Of a DNA stretch of 64,000 nt, positions 23,663 through 35,435 are shown one piece after another. Position numbers and translations under genes: made by a program. Numbering within the stretch: position 1 is the first letter of the stretch; each line of letters opens with the position of its first letter. This DNA comes from Ciona savignyi (lineage: Eukaryota > Chordata > Ascidiacea > Phlebobranchia > Cionidae): positions 96,736 to 160,735 of the forward strand of contig CH002876.1 in NCBI GenBank assembly GCA_000149265.1, given 5' to 3'. Under the pieces are notes generated by a model. It searched no databases. It saw only the letters and a program-made list of their open reading frames with translations, and was not told the DNA's origin.

Positions 23663-23795
23663 TTGTTCGGTTTTAGTAAACCCATTATTCAACTGGGGTT
23701 AGACAATGTTCGTTAAGTGCATTGCTCAAGGACACGACCCAACTATAGTGATCAGTTTCGAAGCCACTACGGTTTGATTGAAAGGTGTCGTACTA
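23663..23795 (-). repeat. SINE fragment, minus orientation
   Basis: Copy of 10213-10350, with one extra C in 'acgacccaacta'. Belongs to the upstream flank of fucosyltransferase copy 3. Confidence 0.6.
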
Positions 23796-24091
23796 ATGTC
23801 CGGCCCGTTGGTCTAACGGTTAAGTGCTTCGCCTTTCAATCGAAAGGTTGCAGGTGCGAAACTGGTCGCTAGCTAGTCGGTTGTGTCCTTGGGTAAGGCA
23901 CTTTACGGACATTGCCTGAACCCAGGGGATTAATGGGTTCTACCAAATTGAAGGAACGTATCTATCATATACAACACACTGCAATAGCTCCGGTAACCCG
24001 ACGATGGGCGCGAGGTGATCAGACGATTGCCCGTGTGTTAACCCCCTTGGTTTTCCCATTCACGGGGATAAACATGAATATCCTATCCTAT
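23796..24091 (+). repeat. Full-length SINE upstream of fucosyltransferase copy 3
   Basis: Essentially identical to 10351-10648, including the 'atcct' tail. This is the uninterrupted version of the SINE that is broken at 18425. Confidence 0.8.
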
Positions 24092-25492
24092 CCTAACCTA
24101 TCAAGCTGTTCGGATTTATGGCACGTGACACATGCAGGTACAACCCTACGTTGGCGTCATTTTCGCCAGAATCATGAAACTTAGAACTATGCAAGTTGGC
24201 ATTTTATGTTGCTTGTTAGTATTTACTGTTGTCGTTTGCGTTTACTTTATTGCTAACAATAAAGATATTCAACGGACTTGGTTGCGAAAGGCAAACACAA
24301 TCGTTGGAAAAAAATCAAGAAAAGCTGACAAATTTGGAATTATGACACTGAAAGAAGCGATTGATATAGCGAAATTCGATGAAAAGGTAATGTAAGTCAT
24401 AAAAATCATAACATCGACTCCGATTGAGTAGCTGTTACAATCTGACGGTTCCCTGTGTGAGAATAACCCTTGGTTTTTCCCATTTTCCGAAATAAACATA
24501 AATATCGTATGATATAGAAGGAATTAATTAGACATGAGTTCTGCTTAGGTTTTAAACAAAATAACTTTCTTGTGTGTAACATGACAGATTATAATCAATA
24601 TGAACTCTCTTATATTACATGACAGATTGTAATCAATTGGTGCAACGACATAATCAAGGGCGCCAACAAAAAGTTCTGTGGGTGGTGTACTTTTACGAAC
24701 AACAGATCTCTGGTAAAAACGAGTATTGATATAAGAAAATCTTAAAAGTAAAATAATAATACATCTACTTAAAGAAAATATATCTTTAGATCACAGATCT
24801 TCGAACTGCAGCTGTTATATTCGGTAACAAATGCATGCATAAAAATGAAATGCCACCGGATAATTTAAGGTTGGAAGATCTATTATTTTTTACTGTTTAA
24901 AACGTCACACTATAAAGCGTATTATAAAAGCGATATAAAGAAGTCTCTGAAGGGCGAAAACTGAAAGGAGCGAAAGAGGAAAGTAGGGAATTTGGGAAAC
25001 TGCAAAGTAAAATAAAGAATATGACGTTAGGATATGGGTTAAGGTTAGTTCTGAAATTAAGATTTGTCTTTAGGGCACAGTTAGAATTAGTTTTCATAGT
25101 TTTAATGGGCAGTTTTACTCCTTTCCCCTTTTCCCCTTTTAGTGTTGCCCGTCCCCAAAATGCACTGATTTGGGGTATCGGATATATAATGGCCTAACTA
25201 AAAAGCAAATCGTGGTAGGCTATGTAGCATGCTTTTCAGTGATAACTTATAACCACGACAGAGCTTTACTGTTTATTCGAAATAACGTTGGTATAGTCTC
25301 AATCAATAGCACAGTTTTCCACCCTTTTTACTTTTTATCTGTGCATATTATGATTCCGGGTAGCTCTAATTGACTGCAATTTATGGTCGTTGCCTTGATA
25401 TAGAGAAATCAATAAAAATGTAGCAATATCAAAGTAAGCACATTATGTAAGCTCCGGGTAGTTCAAACTGGGTATAAGATAACCAACAGATC

Positions 25493-25785
25493 ATATTAGT
25501 CTAGTGGTTTAGTGCGTAGCCTTTCAGCTAATGGGCTGTAGGTTCGAAACTGGTCGCTAGCTAGTTGGCTGTGTCCTTGGGCAAGGCTCTTAACGGAAAT
25601 TTGGCCGAACCCAGCGGATTAATGGGTTCTACCAAATTGAAGGAACGTGTCTATCATATACAACACACTGCAATAGCTCCGGTAACCCGACGGTGGGCGC
25701 GAGGGGATCTGACGATTGCCCGTGACGATACCCCCTTGGTTTCCCCACTCACAGGGGTAAACATGATTACCCTATACCTATACCC
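25493..25785 (+). repeat. SINE in fucosyltransferase copy 3, intron 3
   Basis: Same insertion as 12047-12335, with the same tRNA-like head and 'ctatacc' tail. It shows that copies 2 and 3 share this intron by descent. Confidence 0.78.
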
Positions 25786-26462
25786 AACCATGATTTAACA
25801 GCATTCGTTATATAATGGCTGTTCTATTATATTATTGGTTTAAAAATGACCTCTAGGCGAACTACATATGAAATGTATATTTACAAATTCGTTTCAGAAG
25901 AAAAGACGTTTATTACATTTGGAACAACATGGAATCGCCCCTTACTACATCTGCAACGGTTAATTTGGAATTAAACCACTTCGAGAAAAATTATTTTAAT
26001 GGTACTATGACTTACAGGTAGTTAAGTTATTAAGTTTTTTAAAAAAGAACCCATATCCTAATTATAGCCACCCTTAGTTTTTTAAATTTACAATTGTAAC
26101 ATTTTGTTAATAAAAAATTTGTGGCTGTTACTGCATTTGACTTAAAACACCAAGGGATTTAGTCACTCCTTAAATTTCTATTATTATTAACCCAAATCTT
26201 TGGTACTTGCAGAAGAGATTCAACTGTTTACCAGCCATACCAATCAAGTGAACTAATTATCAGCAGAGTTAAGAAACTTGGCTTGCAGAAGAAAGAACGT
26301 AAGATTGCCTGGATGGTTTCCAACTGTCGATCTCATTTTGGCGCGACCAAGAGAATGAGTTATTTTAAAAAGTTACAGAAACACGGTCTCAAAGTCGACA
26401 CTTACGGAAGGTATACATCATATAATTTTCGGTTGGGTCAAAGGAATATGGGAACTTTATAG

Positions 26463-26762
26463 ACTATGTCCAACCTTAGCTTGGTGGGTTAGTGTGTCGC
26501 CTTTCAGTCGAAAGGTTGGAGGTTCATAACTGGTCATTAACGAGTTGGTTGTGTCCGTGGGCAAGGCACTTAACGGACATTGCCTGAACGCAGTGAAAAA
26601 TAGATTCTACCAAATTAAAGAAACATCTAACTAAATCATACGCACAACACTATGCAATAGGTCCTGTAACCCGACGTTGGGTGCGAGGTAATCTGACAAT
26701 TGCCCATGTGTTAATGCCCCTTGCGTTTTCTATTTCACAGGGATAAACATGAATACCCTATT
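26463..26762 (+). repeat. SINE in the last intron of fucosyltransferase copy 3
   Basis: Positional equivalent of 13023-13318, differing from it at very few bases. Sequence similarity between copies 2 and 3 falls clearly in the exon just after this SINE. Confidence 0.75.
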
Positions 26763-27382
26763 TTTTCCTGTACTGGCTGTTTCAAAAAGAAATATTCTGT
26801 AGCTCTGGTGACGTAATTCTTGTTTCAGATGCTTTGGTGGAAGAAATCCTTTAGGACGTGGCGAGATAAGTTTCTTCAAATTTGTAGGAAAATATAAGTT
26901 TTACCTTGCATTTGAAAATTCCTACCACTGTAGAGATTATATAACGGAGAAGTTTAACCAGCACGGCCTCTATTCTGGCACCGTCCCGGTTGTTTGGGGG
27001 CCGAAACGCATTGATTATGCGGCAATTGCTCCTCCAAATTCGTTTATTCATGTAGACGACTTCAAAAGTCCAAAAGATTTAGTAAAATATTTGGATTTTT
27101 TGGACAAAAATGATACAGCTTATCAAGAATATCACAAGTGGGAGGAAAAACTTACCATCTTCGGAGACTTTTGGCTCTTTTTCTGGACGCTGTCAATTGT
27201 GCAAAATGCTCCATGACGTTGAAGCATTAGAGCCCAAACCGATGAATGCAGATTATGTCAAATGTACAATTGCCTCTAAAACTCTAGTGAAAAAAAGGAA
27301 GAAATTGAAATACAGAGTACTGAAAAGCATTAATGACTGGTGGTACGGCACTGAAAATCACGAATGTCTTTTTAATAAATAA

Positions 27383-29698
27383 AAAAGCAAAAAATGAGTT
27401 TTTATATGGCCTTTGCGCCAATCCTGTTAATGCGTAAACTGCGGTTTAGCACATAACATTTTTTCTATGCCGGCCTTATGTGTAGTAAGTATTCTTCTTG
27501 TCATCGATAGCAAGCCAGTGTATATGCCAATGAATACTCCCGCCTCCACATAATGTTTGTACATCCAGAAGCAACAAGCGCTTTGGTTTAGAACAAGTGT
27601 TTATTTTAGCTGTGCAGTTTTGTCAAAATTAAAAATAGAACCCAGAGTAATTGTTTTTGAATAGGCTTACCGCTTTGGTGATTTGTCGTCGCCAAAGAGA
27701 AAATTGTTAATCAATTTTGTGTTGGCAATAGCGTTAAAAAAACAGACACGACCTTCAATTTTTGTTTTTAAACTTATTTTTGTGGATTCTAATTTGTAGC
27801 CTTTTTATGATACCACTGCATAACAGAAATAGGGAGAACATGTTTAAGAACCGGTACATGAATTTGAGGTAACTATAAAAGCCGATGCTACGGCGTGCTA
27901 TAAAGCATAACAATTCGTTATCTTAGCATGGTGGTACCATAAGAAATTGCCCTTGGGTTAATTCAATTTAATGAATAGGTTTCGCATTTTTAAGAAGTTT
28001 TGGCTTATGTATCTTTACTTTCCGGGCGGGTAAGAAACAAAATGGCTTATGTCCAAAATGAGCACAAATCAATTTGTTTGATCAGTTCAGAACAAAAGCT
28101 TTTCGTTTTAGCCTTGACGCACCCAGAATTACACGTTTTTACAAGCCTCTAAGAATATGAAGTGATAAAAGTTAGGTTTGGTATTAACTATACCACCAAG
28201 GATGATTTATAAATTTATTTGTTCGTGTATTCATACACGGATTATCCCATTTAATACTGCGCGATATAATCTGGTCGAACACAAACAAACAATCACAGAG
28301 ATCAAAAGCTTATCTTGCCACACCCACTATCACAATACACAAGCCAATTTAAATTTTCAAATGGCTTTAAGCTTTATATGATTTTGTTTCCTATTTGCAT
28401 TATTCCGTTCCACATGGAGTTAGTATATCGAAATGCTATGAACAATAATAAGTATAGTAATTTTTTTGCTGGTAATAACAGAGAAAACTTTTTAGGGGGA
28501 AAGGAAATAATATTTAACAGTCCTGATTTTAATGAACCCGAATTTAATGAACTTTGTGCCGAGGTTAGCCTATCGATCATATTAATAGAAATATTTAGAT
28601 TACCTTGTGGTCACATTCACGGAACTAAGTGAATACGTTTTAGTTATCCGAGAACGGTTATGCCTGATCTGAAGACATTTACTACCATATTCAATGAATT
28701 GATAAGTCGGAAAAAGACAAGGGTTTACTGAGTGCATTTATCTGTTTATTGAATGTTGATAAAGGTTAAATCCAGTTCACGGAAATTTATCAGATTTAAT
28801 CAGAACAGAGAACATAGCTTAAACAGGAGACATAGCTGAACATTTTAACCTGAATCTCATTAAATTGAATGGACTTATTATTTTAAAAATATTATTTTAA
28901 GAAAAACAATTTGAGCAATCGCGCAATTTTACAATATTGTCAAAAGTAAACGCAAACGCCCCTGATAATACCAGGAAATGAGATAATATCACTGATCTCA
29001 ATCTTCTTATAACCGCTGCTTCGTATAAAAGCAATTTCAGAAGATTGTATCGCAGTTATATATATATGATATAGTATTACAGGCATAGAGCGGTATTAAG
29101 TAGGACTTTATTATACTAAAGTTGTTGTTTAAAGAGTATATTTTATTTTGCAGTGAGATAAATAAACCCTGACATTAGTTTTTTGCAGAAAGTTTAGAAA
29201 TAATCACTCGTCAATACGATTACAATGAATCGTGTTAGATATTAGTATACTACAAATTATATTTTTATTATTAACGGCTGTCAAACCATTTTACCATCGA
29301 GATTAATTTTATTTTATTAAATTATATGACCAAGAACGTTGCTTTCTTTTTTAATTTTTATCGTTTTTGTTGAAATTCTCTGCAAAAAATTTATAAACTG
29401 ACTTCCGATTAATTTCGGCTGTCAAATTTGGCTTAAAATTAAACGCAGATGTTTTATCGAGGGTAATATGCCTTAGGCGAATGGCAATGTTTTAGAGTCT
29501 GTCACTTAATTTTAGCCAGGTTGACATCAAATATTTAAAGTTTAAAAGGCGAGTTATAGCAGCATATTTTATTAAAGCCAAGTCGGCATACTCTTGCAGA
29601 GTATTTCGGTACATTTGATCCTGCAGGTTGATTCGTCAAATGAAATAAATTCGGAAAAGAATATCAGATTTCTTATAAAACTAACTGTATTTTTAGAA
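27383..29698. other. Spacer between the fucosyltransferase array and the three-finger/Sushi/vWA gene
   Basis: Up to about 28540 it is the array spacer of the type seen after the partial first copy. It includes the LINE-free version of the insertion site: 'ataagtatagtaattttttt' runs directly into 'gctggtaataacag' near 28450-28476. From about 28540 to 29698 it is AT-rich, and I see no gene or recognisable repeat. The promoter of the next gene probably lies here, but no motif stands out. Confidence 0.55.
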
Positions 29699-32600
29699 AT
29701 GTTGAAATTGGAAATTTACTTCGTTTTGTTCGGAACTTTATTCTACACAGAAGGTTTGGTTAAATAAATTTGACTTTTTAGTTAATATCGTTTGATCTTA
29801 ACAACGGCAATATTTCTATAAAAAGTACAATTTAAATAAATATCACTTAAAAGTGAAACTTTTATAAATGTATTTTGTAAGTTATTTAAAAAAACTTTAT
29901 TCAAATCAAAGTTTTGATTTAACTTAAAATCCTCAGCTTTAGAATGTTGGACGTGCATCAGTAACCGCGGAATTAGCCACTGCGACACCCACGGGCTACT
30001 ATCAACAATGCCTACCGGAACAAGTGCGTAGCTATGATCTCACAATCAAAGCTTATTCTTATGACTTTTGTTGCAGGGATCATGCGAAACAATGGTTTGG
30101 AGAAATAGTGGCCAATATCACGTCATAAAGCAATGCAAGCAAAGAAATTCGTGTCTAAACAATCAACTACAGGTATTCGCTGTCTATACCTGGTTACCTG
30201 AAAGTTATTTGTTATGAGTAAATTTACGTTTAATCTTAGAATTCCCCGTTAATGGGAAGCGCAATGGGCGCTGTACACACGGGCAATCGTCGGGTAACCT
30301 CACGTCCATCGTCGGTTACCGAAGCTATTGCAGTGTATTGTGTATGATTTAAGATGTTGCTTCTAGAACCCATCATTTCACGGGGTTCAGGCAATGTTCG
30401 TTAAGTGCCTTGCATAAGGACACAACCAACTTGCTAGCGACCACTTTGAATCTGCAATGTTTATGCTAAAAGGCGGCGCACTAGTGTACCAGACTAATTT
30501 GTCCGATGTAATCATGTCAAATATCACACAGAATGGAATGCTGTCCGGTACAACGTCACAATGCAACACGGATCAAACAAATTCAATGTGCACATGCTGT
30601 TGTCATAGTGACAGATGCAATGTTGGCCCACTTAGTTGTTTGGCAGGTAAGTTGGTATTGACTGTGAGCAGGGTTCGAATTAATGATTTTGAAACAATTC
30701 GCAAAATGCGTGGGTTAGGATGTTAATTTGCTTTAGAATGCGGTTTCAGAACCTCTCAAACTAATCTTTAAAACCAGAAAGATAATTAATTAAGCAAACA
30801 GTACCGTTATTTAGTAGTAATGATGGATAAACTACACTAAACATATCGTAAGTTAATGCGTGTAGGATAGGACGAATATCGACGAAACGAAGCCTTTGAA
30901 ACGAGTAATCTTATTTGTTAAAAAAACATAATTATAACCTTATTATAAAGGGAAGTGTCGCAACTCTGCCAATCATAAATAAAGGAATCGTTGTATATTA
31001 ACGCATAATGGCTATTGTTGCATTGTGATAGAAATGCTTATTATGCGTTAATAATGCAAAGTAAAGGCAAGGTAAATAAATGTAATAATAATGTGATTGT
31101 TAAATGTTATGTTGAAGGCAAACGATGTATTAAAAGTGCGCGAAATCAGTAACGGTAATTTATATTTTCGCGATTTTGTTAAATTTTGTAATTCGCGAAC
31201 TTTAAAAAACAGTTCGCGAATAGCGATTCGCGATCCCTTAATTCGAACTCTGCTATGTATACCCAGAGTAAAAGCATTACCTATGTATACGTATAGAAAC
31301 AACATGCAAGCCACAATACGAACTCCCACACGGCTACGTCAGTTGCACAGCGGCCAACCACTTAGGCTCAGAATGCAGCTTCAAATGCACCGACCCGTTA
31401 TACGATATATTTCCGGAGGGATCCATTAGCAATACATGCCTTGAAAATGGCAATTGGAGCGGCCCTGCTCCATGCTGTACACGTAAGTTCTTTAAAGAAT
31501 TTAAAGTAAACAAAGAAAAACCGCAACTCTCACACAGGCCCGTGTCCTCCATTTTTTCTGGCTGACGTCGTTACATTGTACCACGCCAGCAATCAACACT
31601 CGTACGAGCACATGGTTCGCATTGCTTACCTAACTGCAGCGTGAGTTGTTTCTCTCATTTATGCTCTGTATGTTAAAAAGACTGATGCTTTGACCTAATG
31701 AACTGTGTTTAAATATACAGGCACATTTATACCATCAAAAACTTTAAACGTGGTAAATGTAGTGCCTGAATTAAGTGGGTTCTATTTAATGGACGTTCTC
31801 ATATTTTTTTGCTTTATAATGCATTTTCACCAGGCAAATTATAATTGGGGCAGACGCTATAAAATTCGCTGGATTCTACTTTAGTGGTCGTCCAAATCCA
31901 GAATCCGTTGTTCATTTTAATGCCTACAACGACGACAAAACAACAATGCAGGCCCTGTTCGTGCAACGTCTTATCATGAATAACACAGGTTATTAGAATT
32001 TTTTAGTTTGTCCCCTGCCTAGCTTAATTAGACCGTTTTGTAATATTGAAACCAGCCGCATTGCTGATCGGTTGTGTCCCTGAGCCAAACACTTACAGAC
32101 ACCGTCGAAACCCTGTGGATTAATGCGATATCACAGAACTTTTTAAGCATGTACAACACATTACAATAGCTCTGTTGTGGCGAGGTTATCTTACGATCAG
32201 GATTGAATGTTTTTGTTCTACCCATTAAATGGGAAACGCGTGTAGTTTCCGCCATGCCCTTCATCCAACACAAATCAATTAAGCTTAATAGTTCGACAGT
32301 CTAACTCTAACGTGTAAATGTTTTAATATATTTTGGTCATTTTACTCAAGCAATCCTCATCCAGATGACGGGGAAGTTAACATTGGTGCCAGTTTGGATT
32401 TTGCACGAACCAATATGTTTAATTTAACAAATGGGATGCGAGAAAACGTCCCGAAATTATTGTTGGTGATCACTGATGCCAATTCGACAGATGATGTTCT
32501 CGAATCGGCCAACCGACTACGTGCTGAGGGCGTTTTGGTACGTTTTTTTGGCAAGTTAGTTAAACATCATTCTTTGTCCGACAGATTAGTCTGGTGGGTT

Positions 32601-33154
32601 AGTGCGGAGCCTTTCAGCTGAAAGGTTACAAGTAACAAAACTGGTCGCTATCTAGTCTGTTGTGTCCTTGGGCAAGGCACTTAACAAACATTGCCTGAAC
32701 CCAACGGATTATTGGTTTCTACTATTCATGTTTATTCCCGTGAAATAGTCAGATCACTTCGCGCCAGCGTCGGATTACCGAAGCTTTTGCTATGTGTTGT
32801 GTATGATTCACACGTTTCTTTAATTTGGTAGAATCCATTATTCCGCTAGGTTAAGGCAATGTCCGTTAAGTGCCTTGCCCAAGGATACAACCAACTAGTT
32901 AGCGACCAGTTTAACTTTGTGAAAATGTCAATGTCATTTTGATATCACAGACGTATGCAATCGGACTAGCAGAGGGAGGTAAAATGTTGAATCTGGATAT
33001 GTTGATGGCAATAGCTGGTGAGGAAGACCATTTGTTCAACCCTGAACATGACATCGACGAAGTCGGGGAAGAACTCGTTGAGGAATTTGTCCAACATTTT
33101 TGCACAAACCCTTGCCAGCACGCTCTGCATAATCATGAACATTTTAATAGCTGA
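29699..33154 (+). CDS. Secreted three-finger + Sushi + degenerate vWA protein, eight exons
   Basis: Proposed exons are 29699-29753, 29962-30023, 30077-30172, 30532-30646, 31297-31482, 31538-31640, 31834-31988, 32365-32537 and 32951-33154, with the second the least certain. All junctions are GT-AG and agree in phase. The first exon encodes a hydrophobic signal peptide (MLKLEIYFVLFGTLF). The next three give a Ly6/uPAR-type three-finger domain, ending in the hallmark CCCHSDRCN. Exon 31297-31482 is one Sushi domain, from TCKPQYELPHG to WSGPAPCC. The last four form a von Willebrand A domain, with strands ADVVTLYHAS, IIIGADAIKFAG, KLLLVITDAN and TYAIGLAEG. The metal site is weak: the first Asp of DxSxS is His and the last Ser is Gln, although the later Asp is kept. 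The protein is probably secreted and adhesive or immune-related; this is inference from the domains. Counting the uncertain second exon there are nine exons, otherwise eight. Confidence 0.75.
30241..30512 (-). repeat. SINE, minus orientation, filling intron before the CCCHSDRCN exon
   Basis: The reverse complement shows the head (gacaaattagtctggtacac), 'cttaacgaacattgcctgaa', 'acacactgcaatagcttcgg' and the 3' part 'gggtaacccgacgattgccc'-like block. It ends only about 20 bases before the acceptor at 30531 and makes up most of the 359-base intron. Confidence 0.75.
32035..32235 (+). repeat. Diverged SINE in vWA intron
   Basis: Recognisable by 'gatcggttgtgtccctgagc', 'aaaccctgtggattaatg' and 'gtacaacacattacaatagc'. 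It lies inside the intron 31989-32364. Confidence 0.6.
32575..32915. repeat. Two SINE halves in inverted orientation inside the last vWA intron
   Basis: Bases 32575-32724 are a plus-oriented head half (cagattagtctggtgggtta, gtgtccttgggcaaggcact). Bases 32725-32915 read as a SINE on the minus strand (attcatgtttattcccgtga ... gtccgttaagtgccttgccc). Together they can form a long hairpin in the transcript of intron 32538-32950. Confidence 0.65.
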
Positions 33155-34266
33155 AATTATTCTGTCTTGGAAAAAAGTAACATGATTTTTTTTAAATAAC
33201 AGAATTTTATTATTTTTAATTGAGATAAAATGTTTGGTCCTTTTTAACATTCATAAATATTAACCCGATTTAATCTTGTTTTTGCAAGCATAAACTAATG
33301 ATTCCCCGACCAAAACTTTATTCATGTGAAGTGATAGAAATTTTGTTGCTGGCCTTTGTTTTCGCGACAGTCCCACAACTTTAGGAGGTGTTCAACTATT
33401 TATTCTTCCTATCTCTCCAATGCAAACTGACCTCACAAAAACACTTAAAATTATGATATAGGAAGTTTAAGATTTTTTCACAATTTTTTCACAAAAATTG
33501 AAGCTTGGATCTGCAGCCTAAACTCAAAACCCTCCATAATATAATTATAAAATGTTGAGACCATACCCCTTCGTACATCTCCGCTATTACAAAACTTTAC
33601 AGCTAAACGAGAACACCGATAGCGCGCTGCCTAGCACATGCTGCTTTCAACCAAACAAACATTAGGGAATCACCACCATAAAAAAACAATGATTAAGGAA
33701 CACCACACGTCACATCCTGCCGCGCATAGAGTGGTTATACGCCATCTATAAGCACGACGACAGTTTTGCAAATTTTCTACGCCGATTATTTTAAATTTAT
33801 TTTTTACAGCCGATATTTCGGGACTGGTATGGAATTTTTACCTTAAATTATTAATAAAAAAATGTAAAGGGCTCTAAACGTAATTTAGCCTAAAACAAAG
33901 AAATGTGTTTATATTAGTTCTTTACGCGTACCTTGTATCAATTTAAACATTAAATCCTTCCCCACTGCTCAGAATTGATTTAATGAATATATGAAGGGTG
34001 TAAGTTAACAATTCTTAAAAAATGGTAAAAAATAGGTCGTACGGTCGTACTAAAACAATTAATGTGTTTGTGATAAAATATGTAGTTTTCTCCTATGCAG
34101 ACTACACTGCTTTGTGTGTCTGTATATAACGTCGGCACAAGAAATGGAAAAATAATACTAATTGAACTCGCAAATACCTTGAATAAGTATGTGACCCGCT
34201 TTAAATGACATGCTTGATTTGTGATTACGTATAATTTTGATTTACCTTGTAAATAGGTCAAAAATA
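33155..34266. other. Intergenic, no gene seen
   Basis: This is the 3' flank of the vWA gene. It is AT-rich with no recognisable repeat. An AATAAA at about 33853 is the only clear polyadenylation-type signal I noticed. It is about 700 bases past the stop, so its use is doubtful. Confidence 0.45.
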
Positions 34267-34353
34267 TCCTTCGAGCCGGATTCGAACCAGCGACCTATGG
34301 ATATCTGTTGCAGCCTCTACAGTCCACCGCTCTACCAACTGAGCTATCGAAGG
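34267..34353 (-). tRNA. tRNA-Tyr (anticodon GTA) with 14-base intron
   Basis: The reverse complement folds as a full cloverleaf. The acceptor stem is CCTTCGA/TCGAAGG with discriminator A. The D stem is GCTC/GAGC, and the anticodon stem closes around CTGTAGA. The T arm is GCTGG-TTCGAAT-CCGGC. The intron GGCTGCAACAGATA follows the base after the anticodon, the canonical position for eukaryotic tRNA-Tyr, nearly all of which carry an intron. A box (tagctcagttggta) and B box (ggttcgaatcc) are both perfect. The gene stands alone between two protein genes. Confidence 0.96.
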
Positions 34354-34611
34354 GATGTGCTTAATACAACGAGCATGTATACACATTGCTACTTGTTTGG
34401 AAATCTCCTTTAAATTACTAGGACTATCCACTTCAAACTGATGCAATAATAACAAGAACTAGAGCAATCTATCTTTGCGATTCAATATTGAATCGAAGCA
34501 CAGCACATTAGAACTCGTATAAAACTGATCGAGTGCTATTTTAACGTTTATACGATGGATATTGGTACAAATTTTATTTTCGTTTATCTAAATACACTTA
34601 CTTAGTACAAA

Positions 34612-34722
34612 ATTTAGCTCCGGTAACCCGACGGTGGGCAGGAGGAAATCTGACGATTCCTCGTGTGATAGGACTTTGAGTTTTTCCATTCGGGAAGATA
34701 AACATGATTATCCTATACTATT
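34612..34722 (+). repeat. SINE 3' fragment
   Basis: Contains 'agctccggtaacccgacggt', 'ctgacgattcctcgtgtga' and the tail 'gataaacatgattatccta'. It is truncated at its 5' side. Confidence 0.7.
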
Positions 34723-35435
34723 TGAACTCAAATCAAAGATGTACGTAATGTTTTTAACATGTTTTATAAAATAGCGTTTTACCAGATGATTTTAACGAAG
34801 CATGTGTGTATATAGTCTATGCACTAAGTCATCTTAGTGCATGTGTACTTTGGGCATTAGTCTAAGGCTTACAATTCTAGGGGCCTCATTATAACCGAAA
34901 TCATGTTAAAATTGAGTTGTTGTTTAATCCTGTCCATAGACTACTTTTTTTTTAATTGTATCCCAAAAATATTGTGATAAGTCTATTTGCTTCATTTCCT
35001 GGTAGAAAATCGGGTTAAAACAGGTTTCGTGTGATTAGAATCATTACTTATTAAAGACATCAAAACCAATTTCAAACTAAATTTAATTTATATCTAAGTA
35101 AACTACACGTGAAGGGACTATCAACACGACAACGGAAACAAGTGCAAGGGAAGTGTGTGTGCTTAACAGTGCTCATAATTTCTAGTAGAAAATGTATCAC
35201 AAATCAAAGGCGACAGATTAGAAAATGTACAAAAATAGATGCTATATGAGAGAAACACGATTACCACAGTACGAACGTGAAAAATTAATCAAATATATAA
35301 AAAATAAAGAAACCCACGCATATACAGCATGGTAACTTTTGTTTTACGAAAAAACGTCAATTTATCGACACAAACTATGAAATAAATACGCTGCTTAAGG
35401 TTTGAACTGAGTTGTGTGAATACTTGCAGCTGGTA

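Larger units (their letters stand above)
24174..27382 (+). pseudogene. Alpha-1,3-fucosyltransferase-like copy 3, one-base frameshift in last exon
   Basis: Exons are 24174-24386, 24626-24712, 24790-24869, 25898-26017, 26213-26410 and 26829-27382. The first five exons are nearly identical to copy 2 and read through. Exon 6 carries the donor-binding core (AFENSYHCRDYITEK, TVPVVWG, FIHVDDF). After YQEYHKW there is a run of three G (27140-27142) where the other copies have two. The shift leads to a stop at 27214-27216 and removes about 55 C-terminal residues, including the CQLC pair. The lost tail is still well conserved in the next frame up to 27382 (SINDWWYGTENHECLF), so the change is recent, an allele, or a sequencing error. 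Exon 6 and the 3' flank match the partial copy at the window start rather than copies 1 and 2. Confidence 0.82.
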
